From Thalassotalea psychrophila (GTDB taxonomy: Bacteria; Pseudomonadota; Gammaproteobacteria; Enterobacterales; Alteromonadaceae): 64,000 bases of DNA. The position numbers were made by a program, and so were the translations under genes. The stretch is taken from NCBI RefSeq assembly GCF_031583595.1, contig NZ_CP134145.1, positions 124,001 to 188,000 of the forward strand, written 5' to 3'. This document shows, piece by piece, positions 52,002 to 61,080 of this stretch; within the stretch, counting starts at the first letter, position 1, and each line of letters starts with the position of its first letter. The notes below the pieces were generated by a model. It searched no databases. It saw only the letters and a program-made list of their open reading frames with translations, and was not told where the DNA came from.

Positions 52002-52883
52002 TTACCTTTCTTTAAAGAACGCTTTGTTTTGGTATTTTTGGAGCCATGAAAAAATTGCACTTTTCCGCCACCGATATTGTAATTGAATTTCTCCTATGAT
52101 TTTTTGATGAATAATGAAGTAAAGTTTCTGCCAAGGGTTTAGTGTCACACCTTGAGTTAATAATGGGTAATCAAGACGTGTCATTAAATCATCACAAAGC
52201 TCTTCTATGATACTTACTTGGAAGGTTGAGAGTCTGTTTTTCCACTTTGTCGCCAAAGTGGGATCTGGCTTCTTGAAGGTGTTTATATTTTCTCTGCGTT
52301 TAATATAATTGCTGGACTTTTGATCATACTTCAACAGTTCCTGACTAAATGCTTTACCTAAAAATTGGCACACTTGTTTCATCGATGTTTCAAGATCTTC
52401 GATAATATCTTCATAGCGAATGAATAAAAAATTGTCGGGATACTTGTTCATGAAATCGAGTTGTTGACTGACTTCTTTCCTCCAACGCAACGAACCACTG
52501 TATGCATTTGTGCCCAGCCCCCATTTGTTTTCAATATAAGAATTAACCACTCCCCTGGCATCTCGCACAATTAAAATGAATTTTGATTTTGGTAAAAATA
52601 ATAATAACTTATTTGTGTGTTCTGTTAATTGTGGATCTTTTAGGCCCCAAACTAGGTGTTGATTTTTGCTGATCTCTGTATCTATGCAGACATCAGACTT
52701 TGTTAAAATCTGATGTTTTATCGCATCTGTTATTGTCGGGGTATCATGTTTTTGGTCAAAGCATTTAGATAAATCTAATTCATTTTGAATGAAAATATCT
52801 GGGTGTGCAGAAAGGATTCGGGCGAGTAATGTAGTACCTGAACGCTGAGTCCCAAGGATGAATATCGGATAGTTGTCAGTCAT
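52002..52883 (-). CDS. Sulfotransferase
   Basis: This 293-residue cytosolic sulfotransferase has the 5'-phosphosulfate loop FILGTQRSGTTLLARIL (about 6-21) and a 3'-phosphate site FILIVRDARGVVNSYIE (about 102-118). It also has LFIRYEDIIEDLETSMKQVC, typical of the Sulfotransfer_3 group. It is tightly packed with the polymerase and GT2 genes (gaps of 3 and 10 bases). It is probably an EPS sulfating enzyme. Confidence 0.88.
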   Translation of the reverse strand: MTDNYPIFILGTQRSGTTLLARILSAHPDIFIQNELDLSKCFDQKHDTPTITDAIKHQILTKSDVCIDTEISKNQHLVWGLKDPQLTEHTNKLLLFLPKSKFILIVRDARGVVNSYIENKWGLGTNAYSGSLRWRKEVSQQLDFMNKYPDNFLFIRYEDIIEDLETSMKQVCQFLGKAFSQELLKYDQKSSNYIKRRENINTFKKPDPTLATKWKNRLSTFQVSIIEELCDDLMTRLDYPLLTQGVTLNPWQKLYFIIHQKIIGEIQLQYRWRKSAIFSWLQKYQNKAFFKER

Positions 52884-52893
52884 ATGAGAGTCA

Positions 52894-53673
52894 TCAGCCT
52901 AAAGAAAAGTGTTTTTTAATTTTTGCATTTATCTTTCTTCCCCTTACATAAGGAACAATAAATGCTTTGAATTTTTTCCAATAATTATCTCTCCATTTAT
53001 CGCTGATATTATCTCCGCTAGCGAGAACATACCCCAATACTGGCTCAGTAATTTTTACATAGGGTTGTTTGATGTCATTCTTAAAAAACTTATCCATATT
53101 CATATGAGAATATCGACACCAGGGGATTTGCTTAATTGAGTGTTTATTGATTACTGCGGGGGCATTAATATACTCATTTGCTAAAATTGAAGTGGAGCCA
53201 CAGTGCAAATGCATTTTTTCAGTATGAATTATCCGCTGCTGATTTTGATAAATTAAATACCCTCCCTCGATAATGGCTCCTGCTTTTCCATTTACCTTTT
53301 CACATACTTGTAAAAAGTCTCGGCTAATTAAGTCATCGGCATCCAAGGCAAACCAATAATTGATTTTCTCGCTACAGAGAAATTTGATTCCAGTGGCTAT
53401 TTTTAAGTTTTTATCGTTCACCAACTGTTTATGGCAAAAGTTTGGGCTTTGTTTATTTGGTGCAGGAAAATCAACACTTATAAAATCAGTTTGTGGGAAC
53501 ATTTGCATTACTGACTTTGGAAACTCATGTCCAACAACAATAACCCGATAATTTTTAACCAGCTGATTTTTGATAGAAGATAAAGTTGCTGTTAAAGATG
53601 CAATTGTTATGTCCCAATTTTTAGAAATAGTTTTAGATTTTAATGGGACTACAATGCCATATTTCATTTTCAA
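52894..53673 (-). CDS. GT2-family glycosyltransferase (putative)
   Basis: This 259-residue protein has a GT-A-like fold with YGIVVPLKSK, YRVIVVGHE and a DxD-like motif WFALDADDLISRDFL. The length and the short N-terminus are usual for GT-A glycosyltransferases, though the sequence is less typical than the GT2 at 60115. It lies 10 bases upstream of the sulfotransferase in the same operon. The sugar is unknown. Confidence 0.75.
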   Translation of the reverse strand: MKMKYGIVVPLKSKTISKNWDITIASLTATLSSIKNQLVKNYRVIVVGHEFPKSVMQMFPQTDFISVDFPAPNKQSPNFCHKQLVNDKNLKIATGIKFLCSEKINYWFALDADDLISRDFLQVCEKVNGKAGAIIEGGYLIYQNQQRIIHTEKMHLHCGSTSILANEYINAPAVINKHSIKQIPWCRYSHMNMDKFFKNDIKQPYVKITEPVLGYVLASGDNISDKWRDNYWKKFKAFIVPYVRGRKINAKIKKHFSLG

Positions 53674-53744
53674 AAAGCCTTTGAATAATTTTTATTAGTT
53701 AACTTGATTCGCCAATTGGTTTACTTAAATATAGAAGAGTTTTA

Positions 53745-55220
53745 CTAATAATGAGAAGTGCATACTTTTTTGTAGGCGTATTGAATAATTTCAATGAAAT
53801 GTTTGTGCTCTCGGTATCGATTGTAGTGAATTAAGTAAAAACTAATTTGTATGGAACAAAAAATGAAAAAGAAACAAAGTGTGTATGAAATTAAATTCAA
53901 CAGGGCACTGGAAGTTAACAGCAACGGTTTTAAAAATTCGAATATAATACCAGAAAGAAAAGTCGATAATATGATCGGAATTATTAATATAAAAACTCTC
54001 TTTAGTTGTAATTTATAGCAATAATTGAGATAGCCGATCATTAACATTGCAACAAACAAATGTAAAACCCCTCGAGCTGTAGCTAATATTTCCAGAGAGT
54101 AATTTGAGACATAAAAAAGCACAGGCAGTGCTAGTAAAATTGCTATTAAATTAAAATTAAATAACGATTTTACTTTGCGTTTTACAATAAACGTATTTGT
54201 TAATAGTGATTCAATACTTAAAGAAAATAATAAAATACAAAACGCTGAAAAAATACTTGAAATATGTCGCCATTTTTCACCTAAAATTACTTCAATGATT
54301 AATTCGGAGTTTGTTGTCATAAACAGACAAATTGGTAATGCCATTAATATATTAATCATCATAACCAACCTAAAATGATAGGCAAAGTCTTGAGGGGCAT
54401 TAGCTACCTTAGCTAAACTTGCTAATATTGGTTCACTGGCAGGGGTAATTATTTGCGTCGCGGGTAATAGGGCCATGTCTTTCGATAAATGAAATCCGCC
54501 TAATTGTGGAGCACTAAAAAATTTACTGACGAATAAAATGTCAATCTGCTGATTAGTAAAACCTAGTATTCCTTTTGCAAAAACCCATTTTGAAAAAGCC
54601 CACTGTTGCGTAAACCTGCAAATGGAAAATTTTGGGCGAAAACTGTGTAATAAATATGAGAGTAGTAATGAGAACAAAGCCGCAAGCACATCACCGATCA
54701 ATAGTGCCCAAAATGTTGGTTTATATAAGGCTATAGATATCACAATCAGGAAAGAAAAAATCTTTGTTGATATTTCTAATAAAAACACTTTCTTGTATTT
54801 AAATTCACGTCGGTACAGCCAAAATCCGGGGTTGAAGAATGCATTTATAATTAAAATAATTGAAATGAAATATAGTCCGGATAAAGCCTGTTGCATATTA
54901 AAAAATGCACAAATTTGTGGTGCCAGTAACAGCAATACAATCCAAAAACAGCACCTTAATCCTATGGTTAAAGTCCAAGCGGTATTAAGATCTTCAGGTT
55001 CTACAGTTTCTCGACTAATAATGTATTGTTGGCTACCAACTTGCGACAATATTTGGAACAAATTCAAGGTAATAGATAGAAATGCAACGACACCAAAATC
55101 ATTTGGCACAAGTAATCTGGCCAATATTAACGTGCTAACAAGGCCAATTGTTCTTTGGATAAATCGTGTTGATATTATCAACGCAGAACTATTGAGAACT
55201 TGTTGAGTTAATGATGACAT
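53745..55220 (-). CDS. Polysaccharide flippase (Wzx, MOP superfamily)
   Basis: This 491-residue protein has 12-14 membrane segments. It starts LTQQVLNSSALIISTRFIQRTIGLVSTLILARLL, as MOP flippases do, and has the internal PxxFG-like motif LLVPNDFGVVAF. It transfers undecaprenyl-linked repeat units across the inner membrane for the polymerase encoded downstream. It is more like the WzxC/Polysacc_synt_3 group. Confidence 0.9.
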   Translation of the reverse strand: MSSLTQQVLNSSALIISTRFIQRTIGLVSTLILARLLVPNDFGVVAFLSITLNLFQILSQVGSQQYIISRETVEPEDLNTAWTLTIGLRCCFWIVLLLLAPQICAFFNMQQALSGLYFISIILIINAFFNPGFWLYRREFKYKKVFLLEISTKIFSFLIVISIALYKPTFWALLIGDVLAALFSLLLSYLLHSFRPKFSICRFTQQWAFSKWVFAKGILGFTNQQIDILFVSKFFSAPQLGGFHLSKDMALLPATQIITPASEPILASLAKVANAPQDFAYHFRLVMMINILMALPICLFMTTNSELIIEVILGEKWRHISSIFSAFCILLFSLSIESLLTNTFIVKRKVKSLFNFNLIAILLALPVLFYVSNYSLEILATARGVLHLFVAMLMIGYLNYCYKLQLKRVFILIIPIILSTFLSGIIFEFLKPLLLTSSALLNLISYTLCFFFIFCSIQISFYLIHYNRYREHKHFIEIIQYAYKKVCTSHY

Positions 55221-55250
55221 AGCGACTAACTTTACCCTTATACCAAAGTA

Positions 55251-55904
55251 TTACGCATTGCGTAAAAAACCTGGAAATTTGATTATAATTCTTCTTACCT
55301 TATGGAACATACGGATAAGCAAGTTATTTTCCTCAGTTCTTTTTTGCCAACTTCCTGAATAGTTAAATCGTTTGGCTAATTCTTGTAAAGCTAATTTTTG
55401 GTCGCCATTGGCGTCAACTTTTTGCCAAAACTGAATAAATGATTGCTTGGGGTTGTTGATATCGATTGTCATCTGATTTGGCTTATCTTTTAAAAATGAA
55501 TTGATATTATGCTTAACGGTTTTAACGTAATCTTTAGCTATAGCAAGTTTAAAAGGCTCAATGTGCTTGGGTAAATCGATATAAATTCCCGAGGTATATG
55601 CAGGCATGATTAAACCATTAATAAAGCGTTTTTTGTAGCTTTCCGAGACCTGATGCTCATCTCTTAATAAATGAATATATAGCACTTTATTTTGATCAAA
55701 CTGATTTTCTAAACGGCCTAAAAACCAACTCAGGCGATTGTCACACTCAATATGAAATTTAGGGTAATTGAGCCTTTCTTCACCCAGTTGATTCACTCTT
55801 GATTCATGCGCGCAAGTGAAGTTTTTGATATGTGTACAAGCTTGTTTGAAAGTCGTAGTACCACAACGACCAGTGCCAATAACGAAAACTTGCTCAATAA
55901 TCAT
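55251..55904 (-). CDS. Sulfotransferase-like protein
   Basis: This 217-residue protein starts at ATG 55904, 1 base after the TGA of the upstream gene; an upstream start at 56033 overlaps that gene and is rejected. It has the P-loop VFVIGTGRCGTTTFKQAC (about 5-22). The segment LYIHLLRDEHQVSESYKKRFI fits the 3'-phosphate-binding region. It is shorter than usual, with a basic C-terminus. It is probably another EPS sulfotransferase. Confidence 0.78.
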   Translation of the reverse strand: MIIEQVFVIGTGRCGTTTFKQACTHIKNFTCAHESRVNQLGEERLNYPKFHIECDNRLSWFLGRLENQFDQNKVLYIHLLRDEHQVSESYKKRFINGLIMPAYTSGIYIDLPKHIEPFKLAIAKDYVKTVKHNINSFLKDKPNQMTIDINNPKQSFIQFWQKVDANGDQKLALQELAKRFNYSGSWQKRTEENNLLIRMFHKVRRIIIKFPGFLRNA

Positions 55905-55905
55905 A

Positions 55906-57021
55906 TCAAGCCTTATTAGCCGTAATGTTAGAATAGAAATATTCATAAGCATCTGCCATTGTTTTGATCGAGAATGACCGTTTAAAACGCTCTTTGCCAA
56001 GAGTCGAATACTTCGAATATTTATCTGGATCATCTACGATTGCACAGATCGATTCTGCGAAGTTTATATGATCATTACTTGCACATATCAAACCATTAAT
56101 ATCGTGGTGAATAATTTCAGGGTTGCCTCCTACATCTGTTACTACACAGGGTTTTCCTATAGAGAGGGCTTCTAGCAATGTTATTGGTGTGCCTTCACTG
56201 TATGATGACAATAAGAAGATATCCATGATCCCGATATGGTCATTCGGTTGTTCAATATAGCCAGTAAAAAATACCTTATTGTTAATTTTAAGTTGTCGCG
56301 AAAGTTTTGTAAGGTTTGCTTTTTCTTCACCATCACCAACAATAAGCAATATGGTATTTGGATGTGTTTTTAAAAGTTGAGAAAACGCTTTTAGCATCAT
56401 GATATGATTTTTTATCGGATCCAGCCTGGCAACTGTACCAAGTACGGTTTGCTTATCATCTATTTTTAAGCTTTGCCTTAAGGCTTTAGCATTAGCAGAA
56501 TCTACTTTAATTGGCTTGATACCGTTATAGATCACTTTAATATTTTTTTCTCTAATGCCTTCATGAACAACCAACGCCTGTTTTGTGGCGTTTGAAATTG
56601 CAGTGATTTGAGCCGTAATTATATTTAGTAAAGGATTAACTAACTTACGTTTGAAGCTGCTCTTTTCTGGATAGAATCTACCGTGTTCGGTAAATATAAC
56701 TTGGCTTTTAGTTAATATTGCAGCACAAGCCCCATAAACCCACGGACTGTATTGATGACAGTGCAAAAGGTTAAAGTTATGATTTTTTATGATATCTCTA
56801 ATTCTGAAAATAAGATTTACATCAAAACCTGGTTTACGATTGAGCTCAAAAATTGTTATACCATTTTCTTGTAATTCTTTAGCAAAAGGACCTAAAGGGG
56901 ATTCAATGCACAGAATTGCCATTTCAAACTGAGAGTTATCACAACCCTGTATTATATTTTTGATAACTTGTTCGGTGCCACCAATACACATATCAAAGGT
57001 CACATGGAGAATTTTAATCAT
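55906..57021 (-). CDS. GT4 glycosyltransferase
   Basis: This 371-residue GT-B enzyme has MCIGGTEQVIKNI, TEHGRFYPE, GTVARLDPIKNH, LLIVGDGEEK and the nucleotide-sugar site SSYSEGTPITLLEALSIGKPCV. It transfers a sugar to the lipid-linked repeat. Its start overlaps the stop of the asparagine-synthase-like gene by 4 bases, so it is coupled. Confidence 0.92.
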   Translation of the reverse strand: MIKILHVTFDMCIGGTEQVIKNIIQGCDNSQFEMAILCIESPLGPFAKELQENGITIFELNRKPGFDVNLIFRIRDIIKNHNFNLLHCHQYSPWVYGACAAILTKSQVIFTEHGRFYPEKSSFKRKLVNPLLNIITAQITAISNATKQALVVHEGIREKNIKVIYNGIKPIKVDSANAKALRQSLKIDDKQTVLGTVARLDPIKNHIMMLKAFSQLLKTHPNTILLIVGDGEEKANLTKLSRQLKINNKVFFTGYIEQPNDHIGIMDIFLLSSYSEGTPITLLEALSIGKPCVVTDVGGNPEIIHHDINGLICASNDHINFAESICAIVDDPDKYSKYSTLGKERFKRSFSIKTMADAYEYFYSNITANKA

Positions 57022-58904
57022 TGCGTCACCATGTATTTATCCCACCACATTTGAAACATTAACATGCTCCATAATAAGGTTGAATGATCGCGTTTGTGTT
57101 GTTGATGCTCTTGCCAAAATTGATTTATTTTTTCTATTTTAAAGAAATTTACCAGTCCAAATTCATTGTTTAACAGTTTGATTTCTGCAATGTCTTTTAA
57201 CTCGTTTCTCAGCCACGATGCAACTGGAGGGGTAAAACCCATTTTTTTTCTATTAAGAATGTCGTTTGGTAATGTGTCTTTAAACGCTTCTTTTAAAATG
57301 TATTTTTTAATACCTTTGTTAAACTTTAAGTGTGAAGGAAGGCTAGCTGCAAACTGTGCAATACCATAGTCTAGTAATGGCGCTCTTACTTCTAAAGAGT
57401 TTGCCATGCTCATCCGATCAACCTTTACCAGTATATCTCCAGGAAGATAGGTTTTTATATCGGTATAAAGTATTTTGGCTAAGTGATCTTCACTATCACA
57501 TTTTTGGTAAAAATTAGTGGTGATGCTTGACGGATGATAATTGCCAATGGCTCGTTTGGTTTCGCCAGTAGCTAATGAATCCCATTCTTTGTTACTAATG
57601 TGAGAGTTCGAAATATAAAAAGCAGCATCAGGGTCTAGGCTTAAACTATGTAGTAGTGAGCTAGCTTTCTGACAGTATTTATTATTGAATTTACTGAACA
57701 GTTTTGCAGAAAATGGCAGTATATTTTTCCTTATGAACTTTGGTGTTTTAACTCTTAAATTATTTTCAATCGCATCAATCGAATATTTTTCATAACCTGC
57801 GAACACTTCATCCCCACCATCTCCTGATATGGCCACAGTGACTTTTTCTCGGGCTAACTTTGCAACAAAATAAGTTGGTATAAGTGATGGGTCGGCAAAG
57901 GGTTCATCAAAAAAAGACACGATGTGTTCTAAGTTGTCAGCAACATTTTCATCAACGGTTAATTCAAAATGATGAGTCTGATACTGCTCGGCTACAGCTT
58001 TGGCGAACTCAGTTTCATTCAACTGTTTGTCATTAAAGCCAATTGAGCAAGTTATAACCGGCTCAGCACTGTTTTGTGCCATTAGAGAAACAACAGCACT
58101 GGAATCTATGCCGCCGCTTAGAAATGCGCCTAAAGGCACGTCAGCAATCATACGTTGTTTTGTACTTTCATTTAAAAGATCAGAAAGGCTATTCTTTGCT
58201 TGGTCTAATGCAATGTCTTGTGTGTTTGCAAAGGAGATGTCCCAATATTTCTTTTTATGTAAACCATTTTTATCAAAGGTTAGGTAATGGCCTGGTTCAA
58301 GTTTAAATATATCTTTATAAATTGTTTTTGGATCTGGTATGTACTGGTAAGCAAAAAAATCATACACCGCATCGGTACGAATTTGTTTGGGCAACTGTTT
58401 AATTTTCAACAAGGCTTTTAACTCAGAGGCAAAGATCAATTCTTGTTTAAACAGGCTGTAGTAAAGTGGTTTTTTGCCTAATCGGTCACGTGCAATAAAT
58501 AAGGACTCCTTTTTCTTATCCCATATTGCAAAAGCAAACATACCGTTTATCTTATCAAGAAGCTTTTCCCCATATCGCTGATATAATGCTAACAGCACCT
58601 CGGTATCAGTTAATGAAACAAATTTACTGCCGGTTTTTATTAACTCCTTGCGGAGTTGCTGAAAGTTATAAATTTCACCATTAAATACTATGATGTATTT
58701 GCCGCATTGTGATTGCATTGGTTGTATGCCGGCGCTAGAAATATCAATAATGCTTAGCCTTCTGTGACAAAGGCCAATGCAGTCATCTAGGTATATATCG
58801 CCTGCGTCTGGGCCACGATGAATCATCGATTGGCCCATTTCCTTTAGGGTGCTTTTATCTGCGATGATATTAGTCAAGCAAGTAAACCCTGCGATACCGC
58901 ACAT
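57018..58904 (-). CDS. Asparagine synthase-like amidotransferase (XrtA-associated)
   Basis: This is a 628-residue class II glutamine amidotransferase/asparagine synthase. Cys2 of MCGIAGF is the glutaminase nucleophile, RLSIIDIS and NGEIYN follow, and the synthetase domain has SGGIDSS (263-269) and SGDGGDE. It fits TIGR03108, the amidotransferase of exosortase A loci, which may amidate a sugar acid or modify an amino sugar. It lies 84 bases after the GT4 gene and 4 bases overlap the next. Confidence 0.92.
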   Translation of the reverse strand: MCGIAGFTCLTNIIADKSTLKEMGQSMIHRGPDAGDIYLDDCIGLCHRRLSIIDISSAGIQPMQSQCGKYIIVFNGEIYNFQQLRKELIKTGSKFVSLTDTEVLLALYQRYGEKLLDKINGMFAFAIWDKKKESLFIARDRLGKKPLYYSLFKQELIFASELKALLKIKQLPKQIRTDAVYDFFAYQYIPDPKTIYKDIFKLEPGHYLTFDKNGLHKKKYWDISFANTQDIALDQAKNSLSDLLNESTKQRMIADVPLGAFLSGGIDSSAVVSLMAQNSAEPVITCSIGFNDKQLNETEFAKAVAEQYQTHHFELTVDENVADNLEHIVSFFDEPFADPSLIPTYFVAKLAREKVTVAISGDGGDEVFAGYEKYSIDAIENNLRVKTPKFIRKNILPFSAKLFSKFNNKYCQKASSLLHSLSLDPDAAFYISNSHISNKEWDSLATGETKRAIGNYHPSSITTNFYQKCDSEDHLAKILYTDIKTYLPGDILVKVDRMSMANSLEVRAPLLDYGIAQFAASLPSHLKFNKGIKKYILKEAFKDTLPNDILNRKKMGFTPPVASWLRNELKDIAEIKLLNNEFGLVNFFKIEKINQFWQEHQQHKRDHSTLLWSMLMFQMWWDKYMVTQ

Positions 58905-58988
58905 TTTTATTCCAATTAATCATAAAGTCATTATTATTAATTTAACTATATGCCATGAATAATAATTTGCTTACCTTTTAACCGATTA

Positions 58989-60110
58989 TTATTGATGCTT
59001 TGTTAAGTCTAAAAATAATTGGCAGTACTCGTTGGCCATGCGTTTAGCTGAGTAATTTTCGATAACATTTTTCTCAGCTGCCAGAATTATTTTGTCTTTT
59101 ACCTTGTCGTTATATAATAATGTTTCCGCGTATTTAGCCATCATTTCGCTATCACCAACAGGTGCCAAAAATCCGCTCTGGTTGTGCGTAATTATTTTAT
59201 CTACACCAGGGATATCATAGGCTACGATAGGAACTTGTAGGTAGGCAGCTTCCATTAAACAACGAGGGATACCTTCCAGTGTTGAGGAAAGCATGAACAA
59301 ATCAAAGTTTGATAGCAATTTCAATCGGTCATCTCGATAACCTAGAAACTCAATTTTATCCTCACATCCTAATTGTTTTGCAAATGACTGAAGCGTTTGC
59401 TGCTCTTCTCCTTCACCAATAATTATCAGCTTTAAATTTTTCTGGCGAGACAGCAGTATTGCAAAAGCTGATATGGTGTCAGTCAGGTTTTTTCGAGAGA
59501 TAAGTTGGCCGATAAAACCAATTACTTTTTCCGACGACTTGTCACCTTGAGTCATTTCATTTTTAACAACGTCAGCCTCACTAAAATCAACGCCGTTTTG
59601 TATGTAAACGAGTTTATTTTTATCCGTCATTAATGCATGGCAGTCTTGTAATAATTGTGGCGATAAGGGAACAACTCTGTCGAAATAGCGCATTACTAAA
59701 TTACCTAGCCAGATATAAAACCTTAATTTAAAATCGGATGTATTCTCAAATCCATGGGGAGTAGATATGCATTTTATGCCACACTTTTTTGCCGCAATAA
59801 GGCTGATAATGTCCGACTTATAACCATGGCTGTGGATGATGTCTATATTACGCTGTTGTATTAATTTACATAGTTTGGGTATCACTGATAAATCGAAACG
59901 ATGCTTCATCTTTATTGCTGTTGCTGGCAATCCCATTTGCTGCACTTTATTAAGCAATTCTTGATCTTGATTTTCCTTTTCTGCGGTTGTAACGAGCTCA
60001 ACTGAGGCTTTATTGGCATCGAGATTATTCATTAATGCCAATATCCACCTTTCAGCGCCATAAAAACCAGTAGGGCAGATAAATTCCAGTATTTTAACCT
60101 GTGCTCTCAT
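58989..60110 (-). CDS. GT4 glycosyltransferase
   Basis: This 373-residue GT-B enzyme has FYGAERWILALMNNL, HSHGYKSDIISLIAAK, IGFIGQLISRKNL, LIIIGEGEEQQ and SSTLEGIPRCLMEAAYLQVPIV. ATG 60110 is chosen because GGAGG lies 7 bases upstream; an extension to 60155 would overlap the GT2 gene. It adds a sugar to the EPS repeat unit. Confidence 0.92.
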   Translation of the reverse strand: MRAQVKILEFICPTGFYGAERWILALMNNLDANKASVELVTTAEKENQDQELLNKVQQMGLPATAIKMKHRFDLSVIPKLCKLIQQRNIDIIHSHGYKSDIISLIAAKKCGIKCISTPHGFENTSDFKLRFYIWLGNLVMRYFDRVVPLSPQLLQDCHALMTDKNKLVYIQNGVDFSEADVVKNEMTQGDKSSEKVIGFIGQLISRKNLTDTISAFAILLSRQKNLKLIIIGEGEEQQTLQSFAKQLGCEDKIEFLGYRDDRLKLLSNFDLFMLSSTLEGIPRCLMEAAYLQVPIVAYDIPGVDKIITHNQSGFLAPVGDSEMMAKYAETLLYNDKVKDKIILAAEKNVIENYSAKRMANEYCQLFLDLTKHQ

Positions 60111-60114
60111 AAGT

Positions 60115-61056
60115 CTACCTCCGTAATACCTTAAACAGGCCCCAGATGGTGCCAATTGAACGAGCCGGAAGATAAACCAGATAGAAGATAAACCATTGAT
60201 TAAGTCCTATTTTTCTTTTAGCTAAGCAATACCCTCTAATTGCGTAAATACTTATAGGAATAACTAATAGACTTAACCAGGTTAATGTATTTAAAGATGT
60301 GAAAAGGCTTATTGATAAGCACATGATAATAATAAAAAAGCCAATTGGAGCAAGCCAACTTGGTATTTCAGACAAATTAAAACTACGACCGAATAATGAT
60401 TTTAAATTTGATTTTGCTCGCCAAATTTCTTTGAAAAATAATTCCTTGTAACTTTTATCTTCTCCTAAATGTATATAAGAGGCTTTGGAACTATAAAATA
60501 GCGAACCTAGCTGGGCAGCTTTATCGGTAAAATAATAATCCTCACAGGTTTCTAGATGTTCGGGAAAACCGCCAATTTTTTCAAAATTAGTCGTGGTTAA
60601 AAATAAGTTACGGCCAGGCAAAAAATGGCATTCACAATCTACATAAAAATTACTAAGAGCAGTTCTAAGTTGTTCCAGTGGTTTTGCCGATTTTTCACAT
60701 GCTTGTATACAGCTGCTAATAATCCTATTTTGTCTTGCATGCAAGTCATGCCGTACTTGGTAAACCCAGTTTGGTGATAGATGAACATCGGCATCAATAA
60801 ATGCTAAATACTGCCCATTAGCTCGTTTGGCTCCTTCGTTTCTTAGTTTGGCGATAGTATTTGCCGAGTCGTGATAAAGAATAGTTACGTTTCGGCGTTG
60901 GCTGATTAATTCAACAGTCTGTTTGAGTTCTAAATTTTGAGTAATTATAAAAATCTCAAGTTCATTTTGATCATAATCCTGCTGGAAAATTGATTGCAGG
61001 GTTTTTATCAGCATTTCCTCTCTGCCTTTATGCGGTATGATGAAAGAGATTTTCAT
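60115..61056 (-). CDS. GT2-family glycosyltransferase
   Basis: This 313-residue GT-A enzyme has SFIIPHKGREEMLIKTLQSIFQQ, the DxD-type motif YLAFIDADVHLSPNW and a late GGFPEHLETCEDYYFTDKAAQLG. Two C-terminal membrane helices (about 230-275) tether it to the inner membrane. It stops 4 bases before the ATG of the following gene. Confidence 0.92.
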   Translation of the reverse strand: MKISFIIPHKGREEMLIKTLQSIFQQDYDQNELEIFIITQNLELKQTVELISQRRNVTILYHDSANTIAKLRNEGAKRANGQYLAFIDADVHLSPNWVYQVRHDLHARQNRIISSCIQACEKSAKPLEQLRTALSNFYVDCECHFLPGRNLFLTTTNFEKIGGFPEHLETCEDYYFTDKAAQLGSLFYSSKASYIHLGEDKSYKELFFKEIWRAKSNLKSLFGRSFNLSEIPSWLAPIGFFIIIMCLSISLFTSLNTLTWLSLLVIPISIYAIRGYCLAKRKIGLNQWFIFYLVYLPARSIGTIWGLFKVLRR

Positions 61057-61080
61057 AAATTCAGCAGCTCCAAATTGTTA

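Noticed and set aside
55905..56033. N-terminal extension of the sulfotransferase-like gene
   Set aside because: It overlaps the upstream glycosyltransferase, and the P-loop begins directly after ATG 55904, which follows that gene's stop.
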